Below are positions 46,314 to 55,637 of a stretch of DNA of 64,000 nt, piece after piece (the stretch's first letter is position 1; each line of letters opens with the position of its first letter). Source of the stretch: Verrucomicrobiaceae bacterium. GTDB taxonomy: Bacteria; Verrucomicrobiota; Verrucomicrobiia; Verrucomicrobiales; Akkermansiaceae. The stretch lies in contig JAIXQH010000044.1 in the NCBI GenBank assembly GCA_027484055.1, forward strand, positions 332,325-396,324, read 5' to 3'. The translations under genes were made by a program, and so were the position numbers. Under the pieces are notes generated by a model. That model was not told the DNA's origin, did not search any database, and saw only the letters and a program-made list of their open reading frames with translations.

Positions 46314-47444
46314 ATGAAAAACAAATTCATCAGCGCAGTCATGTTGACTGGCTTGTTTCAAGCGGCGGTTTTCCCCAGCTTGCTAAAAGGAGCCGAAAAA
46401 ACAGCCCAGCCCCCGCCTCCGTTTCCGGCGGTGTCCTCCTTTCCGTCGCTGACGACCGAGCCCACCATCGGCTTTGAGCTGGTCGAGTTCCAAAAGAAAC
46501 CCGTGATCGGCAAAGACCATCCCGATGCTCTGGATATAAAATACGGCTTCGAGGGCGGCATGGTTCTCAAGCTCAATGGGGTTTATCACATGTTCACCGC
46601 CGAGAATCCCGACAAGCCGATTATTGTTAGGATGCGCATCGCCCACTGGACCAGCACCGACGCCCTCAACTGGAAGCGTCAATCGACCATCGTGGAGACC
46701 ACGGGCGAACCCATCGAAGTCACCGGTCGCGCCTATGCCTCGATCTGGCAGCCGACCCCGGTGTTTAACGAGGCGGAGAATCGCTGGGACATGTTTTGCG
46801 TGGCCTATAAAGTGAGCGGCACCGGCAAGGGCTTCATCCTGCGCTTCCAATCCACGGTAGAAGGCCGCGATGGCATCGCCGGTCCTTATAAGGAACTCGG
46901 TGTTATCATGCAGCCGGACAAGGAGTCCCAGCAATGGGAAGGCTGGCAAGGCGTCGCCACCTTCAATCCATTTCAGTTGAGCAACGGGCACTGGCTCGCC
47001 TTCTACGGCAGCGCGGCGGGCCATCACCCCGAGGGCTGGTTGGTCGGCCTGGCCAGCGCGCCCTCCTTGAGCGGACCGTGGAAGCGCCTCCCCCAGGGTA
47101 ACCCGGTGCTTATTGAGCAGGCATTTATGGAGAACCCGATCGTCACAAAAATCGGCGATCTTTATGTGATGGTGCATGACTGCGATGTGCTTACTCCGCC
47201 CACCCGCTTTTACTATTTTGACCGGCACAACGTCGGCTATTCGACCTCGAAAGACGGCGTAAATTGGTCAAAGGGCGGCCGTATCAAAGTTCAGCCCGAC
47301 TTCGATGGCAACCGGGCGACCGATATTCGTACTCCGCTCGGTTTGGTTGACGAAGGTAACGGACTCTACACGCTGGTATACACCGCCGAATGGGCGGGCT
47401 ATAAATCGGTCTGCACGGTAAAAGTGAAGCTCGTGCAGAAATGA
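46314..47444 (+). CDS. five-bladed beta-propeller glycosidase-like protein
   Basis: A secreted protein of 376 residues with a signal peptide (MKNKFISAVMLTGLFQAAVF). Repeated blade patterns are visible: GGMVLKLNGVYHMFTAENP, STDALNWKR, QPTPVFNEAENRWDMFCVAY, NGHWLAFYGS, MENPIVTKIGDLYVMVHD and YSTSKDGVNWSKG. This is the architecture of GH43/GH117-like enzymes; the Glu of FMENP may be catalytic. The exact family is uncertain. The size and position, directly before a GH43-like gene, suggest removal of arabinose or galactose from side chains. Confidence 0.65.
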   Translation: MKNKFISAVMLTGLFQAAVFPSLLKGAEKTAQPPPPFPAVSSFPSLTTEPTIGFELVEFQKKPVIGKDHPDALDIKYGFEGGMVLKLNGVYHMFTAENPDKPIIVRMRIAHWTSTDALNWKRQSTIVETTGEPIEVTGRAYASIWQPTPVFNEAENRWDMFCVAYKVSGTGKGFILRFQSTVEGRDGIAGPYKELGVIMQPDKESQQWEGWQGVATFNPFQLSNGHWLAFYGSAAGHHPEGWLVGLASAPSLSGPWKRLPQGNPVLIEQAFMENPIVTKIGDLYVMVHDCDVLTPPTRFYYFDRHNVGYSTSKDGVNWSKGGRIKVQPDFDGNRATDIRTPLGLVDEGNGLYTLVYTAEWAGYKSVCTVKVKLVQK

Positions 47445-47492
47445 TATAGTCGAAAATCGTAACTGAAAAAAATCAGCCCTTACTCCAATACT

Positions 47493-48611
47493 ATGAAAAA
47501 CACCTCCTCGTTTTGTTTTCTGTTTTCCGCGCTGCTGGGCCTTATTGCCCTGCTGGCCGTTTCCACTCTCCAAGCGGCCCCCGTCACTATCGAAAACGGC
47601 ACCGTCTGGAAGGACACCGACGGTAATGAAATTCTCTGCCAAGGCGGCAGTATCTATCAAGAAGATGGTACCTTTTATTGGGTCGGTCAGGAAATGTATA
47701 AAGATTCCGAGCGTTACGGCATCCGGTGCTATTCGTCCACAGACCTGAAAAACTGGACCAATCGGGGTTATATACTCACGGTTGGCCAGGGTCCGGGCTT
47801 TGAACCGGGCAAAAAATGGATGGGACGGCCCAGTCTGATCAGAAACCCAGTCACCAAGAAATACGTTCTGGTTTTGGGCTTGGACAAGGAAATCGCCTTC
47901 GCGGTAAGCGATACCATCTATGGCAAGAACTACACCTTGAAAGGCACCACACCGGTGGTCAAAGGTTCCCATTTGTGCGATCAAGCCACGGTCCAGTTCG
48001 GGGCTGATGCCTATTTGATATTGGTCCATCGGGGAAATGAAGAAATCAGCATATTCAAGCTCAATCCGGCCAGTTACCTCAAGGTGGACAGCGTCGTTTA
48101 CACCGGATTCAACGACGGCGGAATCGAGGCACCTTACATTATCCAAAAGGACGGCAAATATCTATGGTTCGGGTCCTGCCTGGCCGAATGGAAGGGTTCA
48201 CCCACACTCTACGCGGTTGCCGATTCCCTGGCCGGTCCCTGGGCCTTTCAACGGGTTCCAATCACCCCAAAACCAGTAACATTGAAAAAGTACAATCATG
48301 GCTATCTGGTGCCGACCAAGGGAGATGACGGCAAGGTTACTTTTAAAGGTTTCCCGATCTATCAAGGTGATGATTCCTATGACTCCCAACTCGACTTTAT
48401 CATACCGGTTACGGGCAGCGAGGGAACGACTTATATGTATTGCGGTGATCGGTGGAGCAATCGCAAGGGATTCGGCACGGGTAAATATGTTTGGCTGCCG
48501 CTATCTTGGGAGGGCGACGTCCCCACAATGCATTTATTGAAATCATGGACCATCGACACAGCTACCGGCAAATGGTCCGCCGCACCGGTTGGTGAGACAA
48601 ATAAGAAATAA
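47493..48611 (+). CDS. GH43-like enzyme, resembling exo-beta-1,3-galactanases (subfamilies 24/34)
   Basis: A secreted protein of 372 residues; signal peptide MKNTSSFCFLFSALLGLIAL. The order of motifs fits GH43 subfamily 24/34: CQGGSIYQEDGTFYWVGQE at blade one, CYSSTDLKNWTNRGYIL, GRPSLIRNPVTKKYVLVLG, the acid Glu in GGIEAPYIIQKDGKYLW, and YMYCGDRWSN followed by YVWLPLSW. As in known exo-beta-1,3-galactanases, the usual catalytic-base Asp of blade one is not evident. This would point to type II arabinogalactan as part of the substrate. The gap to the preceding gene is 48 bp. Confidence 0.72.
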   Translation: MKNTSSFCFLFSALLGLIALLAVSTLQAAPVTIENGTVWKDTDGNEILCQGGSIYQEDGTFYWVGQEMYKDSERYGIRCYSSTDLKNWTNRGYILTVGQGPGFEPGKKWMGRPSLIRNPVTKKYVLVLGLDKEIAFAVSDTIYGKNYTLKGTTPVVKGSHLCDQATVQFGADAYLILVHRGNEEISIFKLNPASYLKVDSVVYTGFNDGGIEAPYIIQKDGKYLWFGSCLAEWKGSPTLYAVADSLAGPWAFQRVPITPKPVTLKKYNHGYLVPTKGDDGKVTFKGFPIYQGDDSYDSQLDFIIPVTGSEGTTYMYCGDRWSNRKGFGTGKYVWLPLSWEGDVPTMHLLKSWTIDTATGKWSAAPVGETNKK

Positions 48612-48628
48612 CTCTAAACACCGGGAAA

Positions 48629-50536
48629 ATGAGATTTTATGAATTGATAAGCGCTGGGTTGTGTTCGGGTCTGCTTTTGGCGGCCACCGCAGGTCGTGGA
48701 GTAGCGGCGGAGCCTGCGGCGCAAGCGCTGAACGGCCCGGATTGGAAGTTGCCCTATTCGGCTGCGGAGAAAGAGGCCAAGGCCACAGGTAAACCCATGC
48801 TGGTTTTCGTTGGGGACCCGCAAGCCTGTTCCGGGTGCAGAGAGTTTCTCAAAACCGTCTGTGCGGACCCCGAATTTATCGCGTTTACGAAAGACGCTCT
48901 TCTTTGCACCCAGTTGATCGGGGACCGCAATGACTCGAAGGAGGAGAAGTCGAAAAAGGGCCACGCGATTGAATCCTTCAATATACCGGCATCGCATGCG
49001 GTCATTATCACGAATCCCGACGGCAAGCGCATCGGCGAACTCTCCACCACGCCGGTATCGATCGGCCAATTCAAAAAGGACATCCAGGCGTTTATCGCCA
49101 AATCCCGTCCCGAGGGACGCTTGAAATACACGGAGGTTGAATTGTTGGACAAAGAGTTTACCCCGTCGAAAACCTATAAAACCGAGCCGCCAAAGTTTTC
49201 GCCGGAGCCGCTCAAGGGTCGATATATCAATTTCCTGACCGCTGTCCGTGTCCACGCTTGGGAAAACACCCGGGCGCGCACCCACGGCACCTGGATGGAA
49301 CGGAACAAACACACGCCCGCCATCGCCCTAAAGATGCGCAAGGCACTGGCCGAAGGCTTCCCCGGAGCGCGCATCACTTGGGGTTGGTCGTGGGCCGCGT
49401 TGAACGATATGTCTCCCAACTATGTGGAGCTGCGCAAGCTGATGAGCCAGTTCCACAAAGAATATGGCGATGAGATGACCTTTTGGCCGGGAGTCTATTT
49501 TGCGGATAAATTCAACACGGTGGAGCAGGCCAAGAAAGATCTCCACGAAGGGCTTGAACTCATTACCAAAATGGTGGGTGACGGCTATCGGCCCAAGTCG
49601 GTGCTCGCCGGCCACATGTCGGTTGAAAGCATGAAATACCTGGCCAAATACGAAGGTATCCACACGGTGCAAGGCCAGATCTGGAGTCAGTTCGACGTGG
49701 ACGGACAGGACGGCGATGGCGGTATCATTTATCCCTATTATCCGTCGAAGGAGCACTTTCTAAAACCTGCCCAAGGCCCCCGCGGTGGCGATGATTTTGT
49801 GGATATGGTCAACATTGACGGCTGGACAGTGGACTTCTTCGCCGCCCGCAAACGGGGCACCGGCAATGATTATAACAGCCGGGTGGGAATCGGTCCCATC
49901 GAGACCTACACCTACTACGGCAAGGAAATGGGACTGCGGCAAATGCTTTACACCACCGATGTCCACTTCAACGAAAAGGCTGTCTCGGATAATGGTTATG
50001 GTTTTCTGACCGTGAACTGGGAACTTTCGCTCTTTGAGTGGATCGACCCGCAATACCTCGTCAGGTGGCTCACCACCATCCGCACAAAATATCCAGACAC
50101 GCAGATGCTGACGATGGGAGATTTTGGCGACTTATGGCGCAAACACAACCCCGACAACAGCCGCATCAATCTTAAATTTGTGCAACGCGGCCACGACATG
50201 CCCAAGGAATATGAAGGGAAAAAAGTCACCCAGCACCCCCCGATTTTCCGTCCAGAGATGGAGATTCGTTGGTATTTTAACAAAGACTTCCGCTTTGCGA
50301 CTATTCAGAATTGGCAGGAAAACGGACCGAAGCTGGTGATGGATTACACGCGCTACAATCAGCCCTATAAAGAGCCCAGCGGTAATGTGATCGAGCGCCA
50401 TTGGGATATTCTGGATATCATCAACCAGAAGGAATCCCGTCCGCAGGACAAATATAAACCCTTCACCGAACTCCCCGCCGAAGAGCAGGCGAAGGTTCTA
50501 AAATGGTATCCTGAGCTGAAGAATCTGAAGCCCTGA
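48629..50536 (+). CDS. thioredoxin-like domain fused to an uncharacterised DUF3863-like barrel
   Basis: A secreted protein of 635 residues; signal peptide MRFYELISAGLCSGLLLAAT. Residues about 38-150 look thioredoxin-like: AKATGKPMLVFVG, a CxxC (CSGC, 67-70), then the strand HAVIITNPDGKRIGEL. Residues about 185-635 contain ARITWGWSWAALNDMSPNYV, ITKMVGDGYRPKSVLAGHMS, GDFGDLWRKHNPDNSRINLK and KLVMDYTRYNQPYKEP, which I recall from proteins annotated DUF3863/DUF3864; this assignment needs a search. The second half may be a glycosidase-type barrel. Pieces of relatives occur in the remnants at 18220-18874 and 36549-36800, so this gene had at least two further copies in the locus. Confidence 0.7.
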   Translation: MRFYELISAGLCSGLLLAATAGRGVAAEPAAQALNGPDWKLPYSAAEKEAKATGKPMLVFVGDPQACSGCREFLKTVCADPEFIAFTKDALLCTQLIGDRNDSKEEKSKKGHAIESFNIPASHAVIITNPDGKRIGELSTTPVSIGQFKKDIQAFIAKSRPEGRLKYTEVELLDKEFTPSKTYKTEPPKFSPEPLKGRYINFLTAVRVHAWENTRARTHGTWMERNKHTPAIALKMRKALAEGFPGARITWGWSWAALNDMSPNYVELRKLMSQFHKEYGDEMTFWPGVYFADKFNTVEQAKKDLHEGLELITKMVGDGYRPKSVLAGHMSVESMKYLAKYEGIHTVQGQIWSQFDVDGQDGDGGIIYPYYPSKEHFLKPAQGPRGGDDFVDMVNIDGWTVDFFAARKRGTGNDYNSRVGIGPIETYTYYGKEMGLRQMLYTTDVHFNEKAVSDNGYGFLTVNWELSLFEWIDPQYLVRWLTTIRTKYPDTQMLTMGDFGDLWRKHNPDNSRINLKFVQRGHDMPKEYEGKKVTQHPPIFRPEMEIRWYFNKDFRFATIQNWQENGPKLVMDYTRYNQPYKEPSGNVIERHWDILDIINQKESRPQDKYKPFTELPAEEQAKVLKWYPELKNLKP

Positions 50537-50578
50537 GCTCCTGTTCCCTTTAATCCATCAACTTCGAAATGCTAAATC

Positions 50579-53071
50579 ATGAAAAGCTCACTCGTTAACC
50601 ACCTTTTCGTATTCAGTCTGTTTGCCATATCAACTGTCAGCGCCGCAGTGGAAGTCTATCGTGATCCCAAAGCGTCGGCGGAAGCGCGGACCGAAGATCT
50701 GATCCAACGAATGACCCTGGAGGAGAAACTGGATTACCTCGGCGGCTTTGAAGCTTTTTGCATCAGACAGATACAACGGCTGGGCATTCCGCGTATCAGG
50801 ATGTCCGATGGTCCAGTCGGAGTGCATCCTGATGGGGGGCAAAGCACTGCGTATCCGGCCAGCATTTGCGTGGCCGCCAGTTGGAACCGGGAATTGGCCC
50901 GCCAGACGGGTATCGCCTTGGGGCGCGACAGCCGCGCCCGGGGTGTTCATATTCTGTTGGCGCCCGGGGTGAATATGTATCGGAATCCCCGCTCTGGCCG
51001 CAACTTCGAGTATGCGGGCGAGGATCCGTTCCTGGCCGGAGCAACCGCAACAAATCTGATTCAGGGGCTTCAGTCCCAAGGCGTGCTCGGCACAATCAAG
51101 CATTTGGTCGGCAACGAACAGGAGACCCAGCGACTCGCAGGGAGTTCGGAGATTGATGAGCGGACCTTGCGGGAAATCTACCTGCCCGCTTTCAAAGCAG
51201 CCATCCAAGAGGGCAAGGTCGGTTGCGTGATGAACGCCTATAACAAAGTAAATGGCGTCCATTGCACCGAGAACGCGTTCCTTAATATACAAATCCTGCG
51301 CAAGGAATGGGGCTTTACCGGAATAGTCATGTCGGATTGGAACGCCACGCACGATGCCGTCGGGGCGGCCAATGGGGGGCTCGATTTGGAGATGCCGGAA
51401 GGCAAATTTATGAACCGCCAGAAGTTGCTGCCAGCTATTCAGGACGGACGTGTTGCTCAGGCGACGATCGACGACAAGGTCCGCCACATTTTGCGGACGA
51501 TCATTGCCGCCGGGTTTCTGGACCGGCCCCAGCAACTGAAAGACATTCCGAAGGATGACCCGACCAGTGCGCAAGTTGCTCTGGAGGCGGCACATCAGGG
51601 GATTGTGCTCCTGCAAAACAAAAATAATCTCCTGCCGCTCGATCTCGCCAAGGTGAAGTCTGTCGCCGTCATCGGGCCAAATTCTCACCCCGCTATCTTC
51701 GGTGGCAGCGGGAGTTCATTCACCGAGCCCTACCATGCCGTCAGCGTGCTCGACGGCATCCGGCAGGTGAATCCCAGCCTGACGGTGACCTCAAGCGGTG
51801 CTCCCGTAGAAATGGACGCGCTTCTGAAATCTTCCACCTTCGAAGGCCCGATTAGCTTGGAGTTGTTTGATAATATGGAGCTAAAGGGCGAGCCGGTGAC
51901 TGTCCGCACCGTGGATCAAATCCTGCTGGAACCAAAGGGTAAACCCGTGGCTGATGGTCTGAGCGCCTCGAATTATTCAGCCCGCTGGACCAGCCGGATC
52001 AAGCCGACTGTTTCCGGCACGCATCTGTTTGCCTGCCACACTTTTTTTGGGATACGCGTTATCCTGGACGGCAAAACCATTCTCGACGATTGGAAAGTCT
52101 ATGACTTGGCGCCAAATGTGAAAGTTGAGCTGGAGGCAGGCAAAACTTACGAACTGCAGGTCGAGAGCCGCCATAATCACCCCCACGCTGTCGCCAAGTT
52201 TGGGTGGGGTATTGCGCCTATCGACCCAATCACAGCCGCGAAACAAGCCGATGTGGCCGTGGTTTGCGTGGGTTTTAACAAGCGAGACTATGAGGGAGAA
52301 GCCCAAGACCGCTCGTTTGCGCTACCGAAGGCGCAAGTGGAACTTATCAAGAATGTAGCTGCCGCCAATCCCCGCACGATTGTAATCCTGAACGCCGGTG
52401 GTGGCGTGGACTGGCAAGGCTGGCTGGACAAGGTTCCGGCCGTTCTGCACGCATGGTATCCCGGTCAGGAAGGGGGTCGTGCCGTTGCCGACATCCTGTT
52501 CGGCGCGGTCAACCCGTCCGGCAAACTCCCGGTCACTTTTGAGAAACGCGTGGAGGATAATCCGTCCTTCCCGTTTTATCTGCGCGCGGAGGATCTGAAG
52601 GAGAAAAAGGCGGTTTATGGGGAGGGGATTTTCGTCGGATACCGGGGTTACGACCAAAACAACATAGAGCCGCAGTTCTGTTTCGGGCACGGGCTCTCCT
52701 ACACCACCTTTGAGTATTCGGATCTGAAGATTACGCCATCAACGATCAGCGAAGGCCAGGCGGTGAAGGTATCTTTTGCCGTTCGCAACACCGGGAGACG
52801 CGCGGGTGCGGAGGTGGCGCAGCTGTATATAAACGACGAGAAATCCAGTGTGCCGCGGCCGCCGCAGGAGCTAAAGGGCTTTGAGCGCATCGAACTCCAA
52901 CCGGGTGAGCAGAAACGCGTCACCATCACGCTAGGCTCCGAAGCGATGGCCTTCTTTGATCCCGTGGCGAAGCAATGGACGGTTGAGCCCGGTATGTTCA
53001 ACGTGCGAGTAGGGGCGTCTTCCCGCGATCTCCGGCTCAAGGGCAGCTTTACCTGCACGGGTGGGAAGTGA
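50579..53071 (+). CDS. GH3 beta-glycosidase with PA14 insert
   Basis: A secreted GH3 enzyme of 830 residues; signal peptide MKSSLVNHLFVFSLFAISTV. The N-terminal barrel contains RMSDGPVGVHPDGGQSTAYP, RNFEYAGEDPFLAG, IKHLVGNEQE and the nucleophile Asp253 in GIVMSDWNATHDA. The alpha/beta sandwich follows, interrupted at about 405-560 by a PA14-like domain (ISLELFDNMELKGEPVTVRT to AVAKFGWGIAPID). A C-terminal Fn3-like domain closes the protein. The layout matches GH3 beta-glucosidases and related beta-xylosidases or galactosidases. Specificity is not readable. It is in the plus-arm operon, 42 bp after the thioredoxin fusion. Confidence 0.94.
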   Translation: MKSSLVNHLFVFSLFAISTVSAAVEVYRDPKASAEARTEDLIQRMTLEEKLDYLGGFEAFCIRQIQRLGIPRIRMSDGPVGVHPDGGQSTAYPASICVAASWNRELARQTGIALGRDSRARGVHILLAPGVNMYRNPRSGRNFEYAGEDPFLAGATATNLIQGLQSQGVLGTIKHLVGNEQETQRLAGSSEIDERTLREIYLPAFKAAIQEGKVGCVMNAYNKVNGVHCTENAFLNIQILRKEWGFTGIVMSDWNATHDAVGAANGGLDLEMPEGKFMNRQKLLPAIQDGRVAQATIDDKVRHILRTIIAAGFLDRPQQLKDIPKDDPTSAQVALEAAHQGIVLLQNKNNLLPLDLAKVKSVAVIGPNSHPAIFGGSGSSFTEPYHAVSVLDGIRQVNPSLTVTSSGAPVEMDALLKSSTFEGPISLELFDNMELKGEPVTVRTVDQILLEPKGKPVADGLSASNYSARWTSRIKPTVSGTHLFACHTFFGIRVILDGKTILDDWKVYDLAPNVKVELEAGKTYELQVESRHNHPHAVAKFGWGIAPIDPITAAKQADVAVVCVGFNKRDYEGEAQDRSFALPKAQVELIKNVAAANPRTIVILNAGGGVDWQGWLDKVPAVLHAWYPGQEGGRAVADILFGAVNPSGKLPVTFEKRVEDNPSFPFYLRAEDLKEKKAVYGEGIFVGYRGYDQNNIEPQFCFGHGLSYTTFEYSDLKITPSTISEGQAVKVSFAVRNTGRRAGAEVAQLYINDEKSSVPRPPQELKGFERIELQPGEQKRVTITLGSEAMAFFDPVAKQWTVEPGMFNVRVGASSRDLRLKGSFTCTGGK

Positions 53072-53110
53072 TGTTGAAAAACAACCATCAATAACGAAGG
53101 AACTCTCACG

Positions 53111-55528
53111 ATGAAAATCTCCCACTTCAGACATTTAGTATTGTTGGGCCTGCTAGCCCTATCAAGCGCCCATGCGGCGGACCCCACCATCCCGCTCGAC
53201 GGGAAGGACACTGGCCGGGTTTTCGACGGCATCGGCTCCTTGAGCGCCGGGGCCAGCTCGCGGCTCCTGATCGACTACCCGGAGCCGCAGCGCAGCGAAA
53301 TCCTCGACTTTTTATTCAAGCCCAATTTCGGCGCGGCCTTGCAAATCAACAAGGTCGAGATCGGCGGCGATATGAACTCCACCGACGGCTCCGAGCCGAG
53401 CCACATGCGCACCCGCGACGACGAAAACTATAACCGTGGCTACGAATGGTGGCTGATGGTCGAATCGAAAAAGCGCAACCCCCGGATCAAGCTGCACGGC
53501 CTGCAATGGGGCGCACCCCACTGGATCAACCCCACCGGCAAAGACATTTGGACGAAAGATAATATCACCTTTCTGATCAACTGGGTGAAAGGGGCCAAAA
53601 CCCACCATAACCTGACCATTGATTACATGGGCGGCTGGAATGAAAATGAGGGCAATCCGGACTGGTTCGTCGATTTCCGAAAAGCCCTCGATGCAGCCGA
53701 CCTTAAGCATGTTCAAGTCGTCGCCGATGATGGGTTTAAATGGAAGGCGGCGAGCGTAATGGCAGCCCATCCCGAGTATGCGGCTGCGGTGCAGGTGATC
53801 GGCTCGCATTATCCGGATTTCCTGACTGGCAAAGACGCGGATGAGAATCTGGTCGAAGCCCTGAAAACCGGAAAGCCGCTGTGGGGCAGTGAGATCGGCA
53901 CCAGCCATTATCACGACGGCGCGCCCCGCTTGATCAAACAATTCAATCGCGGCTATATTGATAGTAAAATGACCGCCTTTATCAACTGGTCCACCGTCTG
54001 GTCGGTGTTAAGCGAAAGTCCCTTTGCCGGCTGTGGCTTGATGCTGGCGAATACCCCCTGGACCGGACATTACGAAGTGGGCAAACAAATCTGGGCGACC
54101 GCCCACACCACCCAGTTTGCCCAGCCAGGCTGGCAGTATCTGGATCGGGCCTGCGGTTATTTTAACGGAGAGTCCTGGCGCGGCAGTTATGTGACCCTCG
54201 TCTCGCCTAATAAAAAAGATTATAGTGTGGTCGTGGAAACCCTCGACGCCCGCGAACCCCGCACCGCGACCTTCACCGTGACCGGCGGGCTCTCCACCGG
54301 CAAAGTCCAGGTTTGGAAAACCAATATCCGGTCCAAAAAAACCGAGGATTGGTTTATCAAACAAGCCAGCCTCACCGTGAAAGACGGCAGCTTCACCGCC
54401 ACCTTTGAACCCGGCTGCCTCTACACGCTGACCACCACCACCGGGCAGACCAAGGGCATGACCACGCCTCCCACCGAAACGCTGCTCGCCCTTCCCTATT
54501 CGGACGATTTTCAAAGCTACGCGGTCGGGGCGACCCCCAAATACTTCAGCGACCAGCACGGCAACTTTGAAATCGTCGCAGCGGGCGGTGGACGCCAAGG
54601 CAAGAGCCTGCAACAGATGGTGACCGCCAAGCCGGTCGTCTGGGGGGCCGGCGATGCCTCCCCGGCCAGCTTCATCGGCGATCCGCTGTGGAAAAATTAT
54701 CAAGTGAGCTGCGACGTCTTCTTGGACCAACCCGGCTACGTATCTCTCATGGGCCGCATTGAAGATAATAAAGGCATGAACGGTCGGCGAGGCTACCACT
54801 TCGGCATGAACGAGAAAGGCGAATGGTCGCTCAGCATCGATATGAACAAGGAGCCTTGGTATAAAAAGCTGGCCTCCGGTGTCGTGCCCGACGCCAAAGG
54901 CAAATGGCACAAACTCAGCGTGAGCTTCCTCGACAGCACGATCAGCGCCTCGATCAACGGCGTGGTGGTGGTCGATAAGATAGTGGATACCAACTATAGA
55001 AGCGGGATGGTCGGCCTGCAATCGGGCCGGTGGCACACCCCGCAGTATATGAACTTCAGTGTGGTTCCGCTCGGTGACGATCCGTATGTCAGGACCATCG
55101 ACAACCTCGCCAAGACGGGGGCCAAGGTCATCGACCGCAGTTCCCAAGACCCAAAGTATCCCGCGGACCTGGCGATCGACGGCAACCCGGACACCCTCTG
55201 GCACACCGTCTGGACGCCTACGCCCGCGCCGTTGCCCCATTATATAACGATTGATTTTGGCAAAACCCGCACGCTCCACGGTCTCAACCTCACTTCCCGA
55301 CAGGATCAATCCAGTTCGCGGGTGGCGGACTGCGAGGTGTATGTGAGCGCTGACGCCAATCAATGGGGCACGCCTGCCGCGAGCACGAAACTCAACAACG
55401 AAGCGACCCCTCGCACGGTCCGCTTCTCTGCGCCTGCGAGGGGACGTTATATGAAGATTATCATCAAATCCACCCACACCAAAGAAAGCCCGAACGCCGC
55501 CTTCGCCGAAATCGGGATAATCGAGTGA
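53111..55528 (+). CDS. GH59 beta-galactosidase (galactocerebrosidase-like) with discoidin domain
   Basis: A secreted protein of 805 residues; signal peptide MKISHFRHLVLLGLLALSSA. The start of the mature protein is strikingly like galactocerebrosidase: RVFDGIGSLSAGASSRLLID, YPEPQRSEILDFLFKPNFGA, LQINKVEIGGDMNSTDGSEP. The acid/base is E178 in GGWNENEGN and the nucleophile E261 in PLWGSEIGTSHYHDG. After the barrel come a beta-sandwich, a ConA-like module (about 455-655) and a C-terminal F5/8 type C domain (about 670-805). GH59 enzymes cleave beta-galactosides; in bacteria the substrate is probably galactan or arabinogalactan rather than lipid. A possible ribosome site AAGGAA lies upstream. A strong hairpin follows the gene. 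Confidence 0.94.
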   Translation: MKISHFRHLVLLGLLALSSAHAADPTIPLDGKDTGRVFDGIGSLSAGASSRLLIDYPEPQRSEILDFLFKPNFGAALQINKVEIGGDMNSTDGSEPSHMRTRDDENYNRGYEWWLMVESKKRNPRIKLHGLQWGAPHWINPTGKDIWTKDNITFLINWVKGAKTHHNLTIDYMGGWNENEGNPDWFVDFRKALDAADLKHVQVVADDGFKWKAASVMAAHPEYAAAVQVIGSHYPDFLTGKDADENLVEALKTGKPLWGSEIGTSHYHDGAPRLIKQFNRGYIDSKMTAFINWSTVWSVLSESPFAGCGLMLANTPWTGHYEVGKQIWATAHTTQFAQPGWQYLDRACGYFNGESWRGSYVTLVSPNKKDYSVVVETLDAREPRTATFTVTGGLSTGKVQVWKTNIRSKKTEDWFIKQASLTVKDGSFTATFEPGCLYTLTTTTGQTKGMTTPPTETLLALPYSDDFQSYAVGATPKYFSDQHGNFEIVAAGGGRQGKSLQQMVTAKPVVWGAGDASPASFIGDPLWKNYQVSCDVFLDQPGYVSLMGRIEDNKGMNGRRGYHFGMNEKGEWSLSIDMNKEPWYKKLASGVVPDAKGKWHKLSVSFLDSTISASINGVVVVDKIVDTNYRSGMVGLQSGRWHTPQYMNFSVVPLGDDPYVRTIDNLAKTGAKVIDRSSQDPKYPADLAIDGNPDTLWHTVWTPTPAPLPHYITIDFGKTRTLHGLNLTSRQDQSSSRVADCEVYVSADANQWGTPAASTKLNNEATPRTVRFSAPARGRYMKIIIKSTHTKESPNAAFAEIGIIE

Positions 55529-55540
55529 CGGGCGCGCGCC

Positions 55541-55571
55541 GGCTAGGGTAGGTCGTATGCCTACCCCAGCC
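55541..55571 (+). terminator. stem-loop after the GH59 gene
   Basis: GGCT-A-GGGTAGG pairs with CCTACCC-C-AGCC around a 7-base loop (55553-55559), 12 bp after the GH59 stop. No T-run follows, so it may attenuate, protect the transcript end or need Rho rather than act as a simple intrinsic terminator. Confidence 0.45.
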
Positions 55572-55637
55572 GTAGCCGGAGGCCCGCCGCGCTATCCTGA
55601 TAATACATTATAAAAGCCAAAACTAGCCTTAAAAACC

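Noticed and set aside
54008-55477. A 489-codon minus-strand frame
   Set aside because: Antisense of the GH59 gene.
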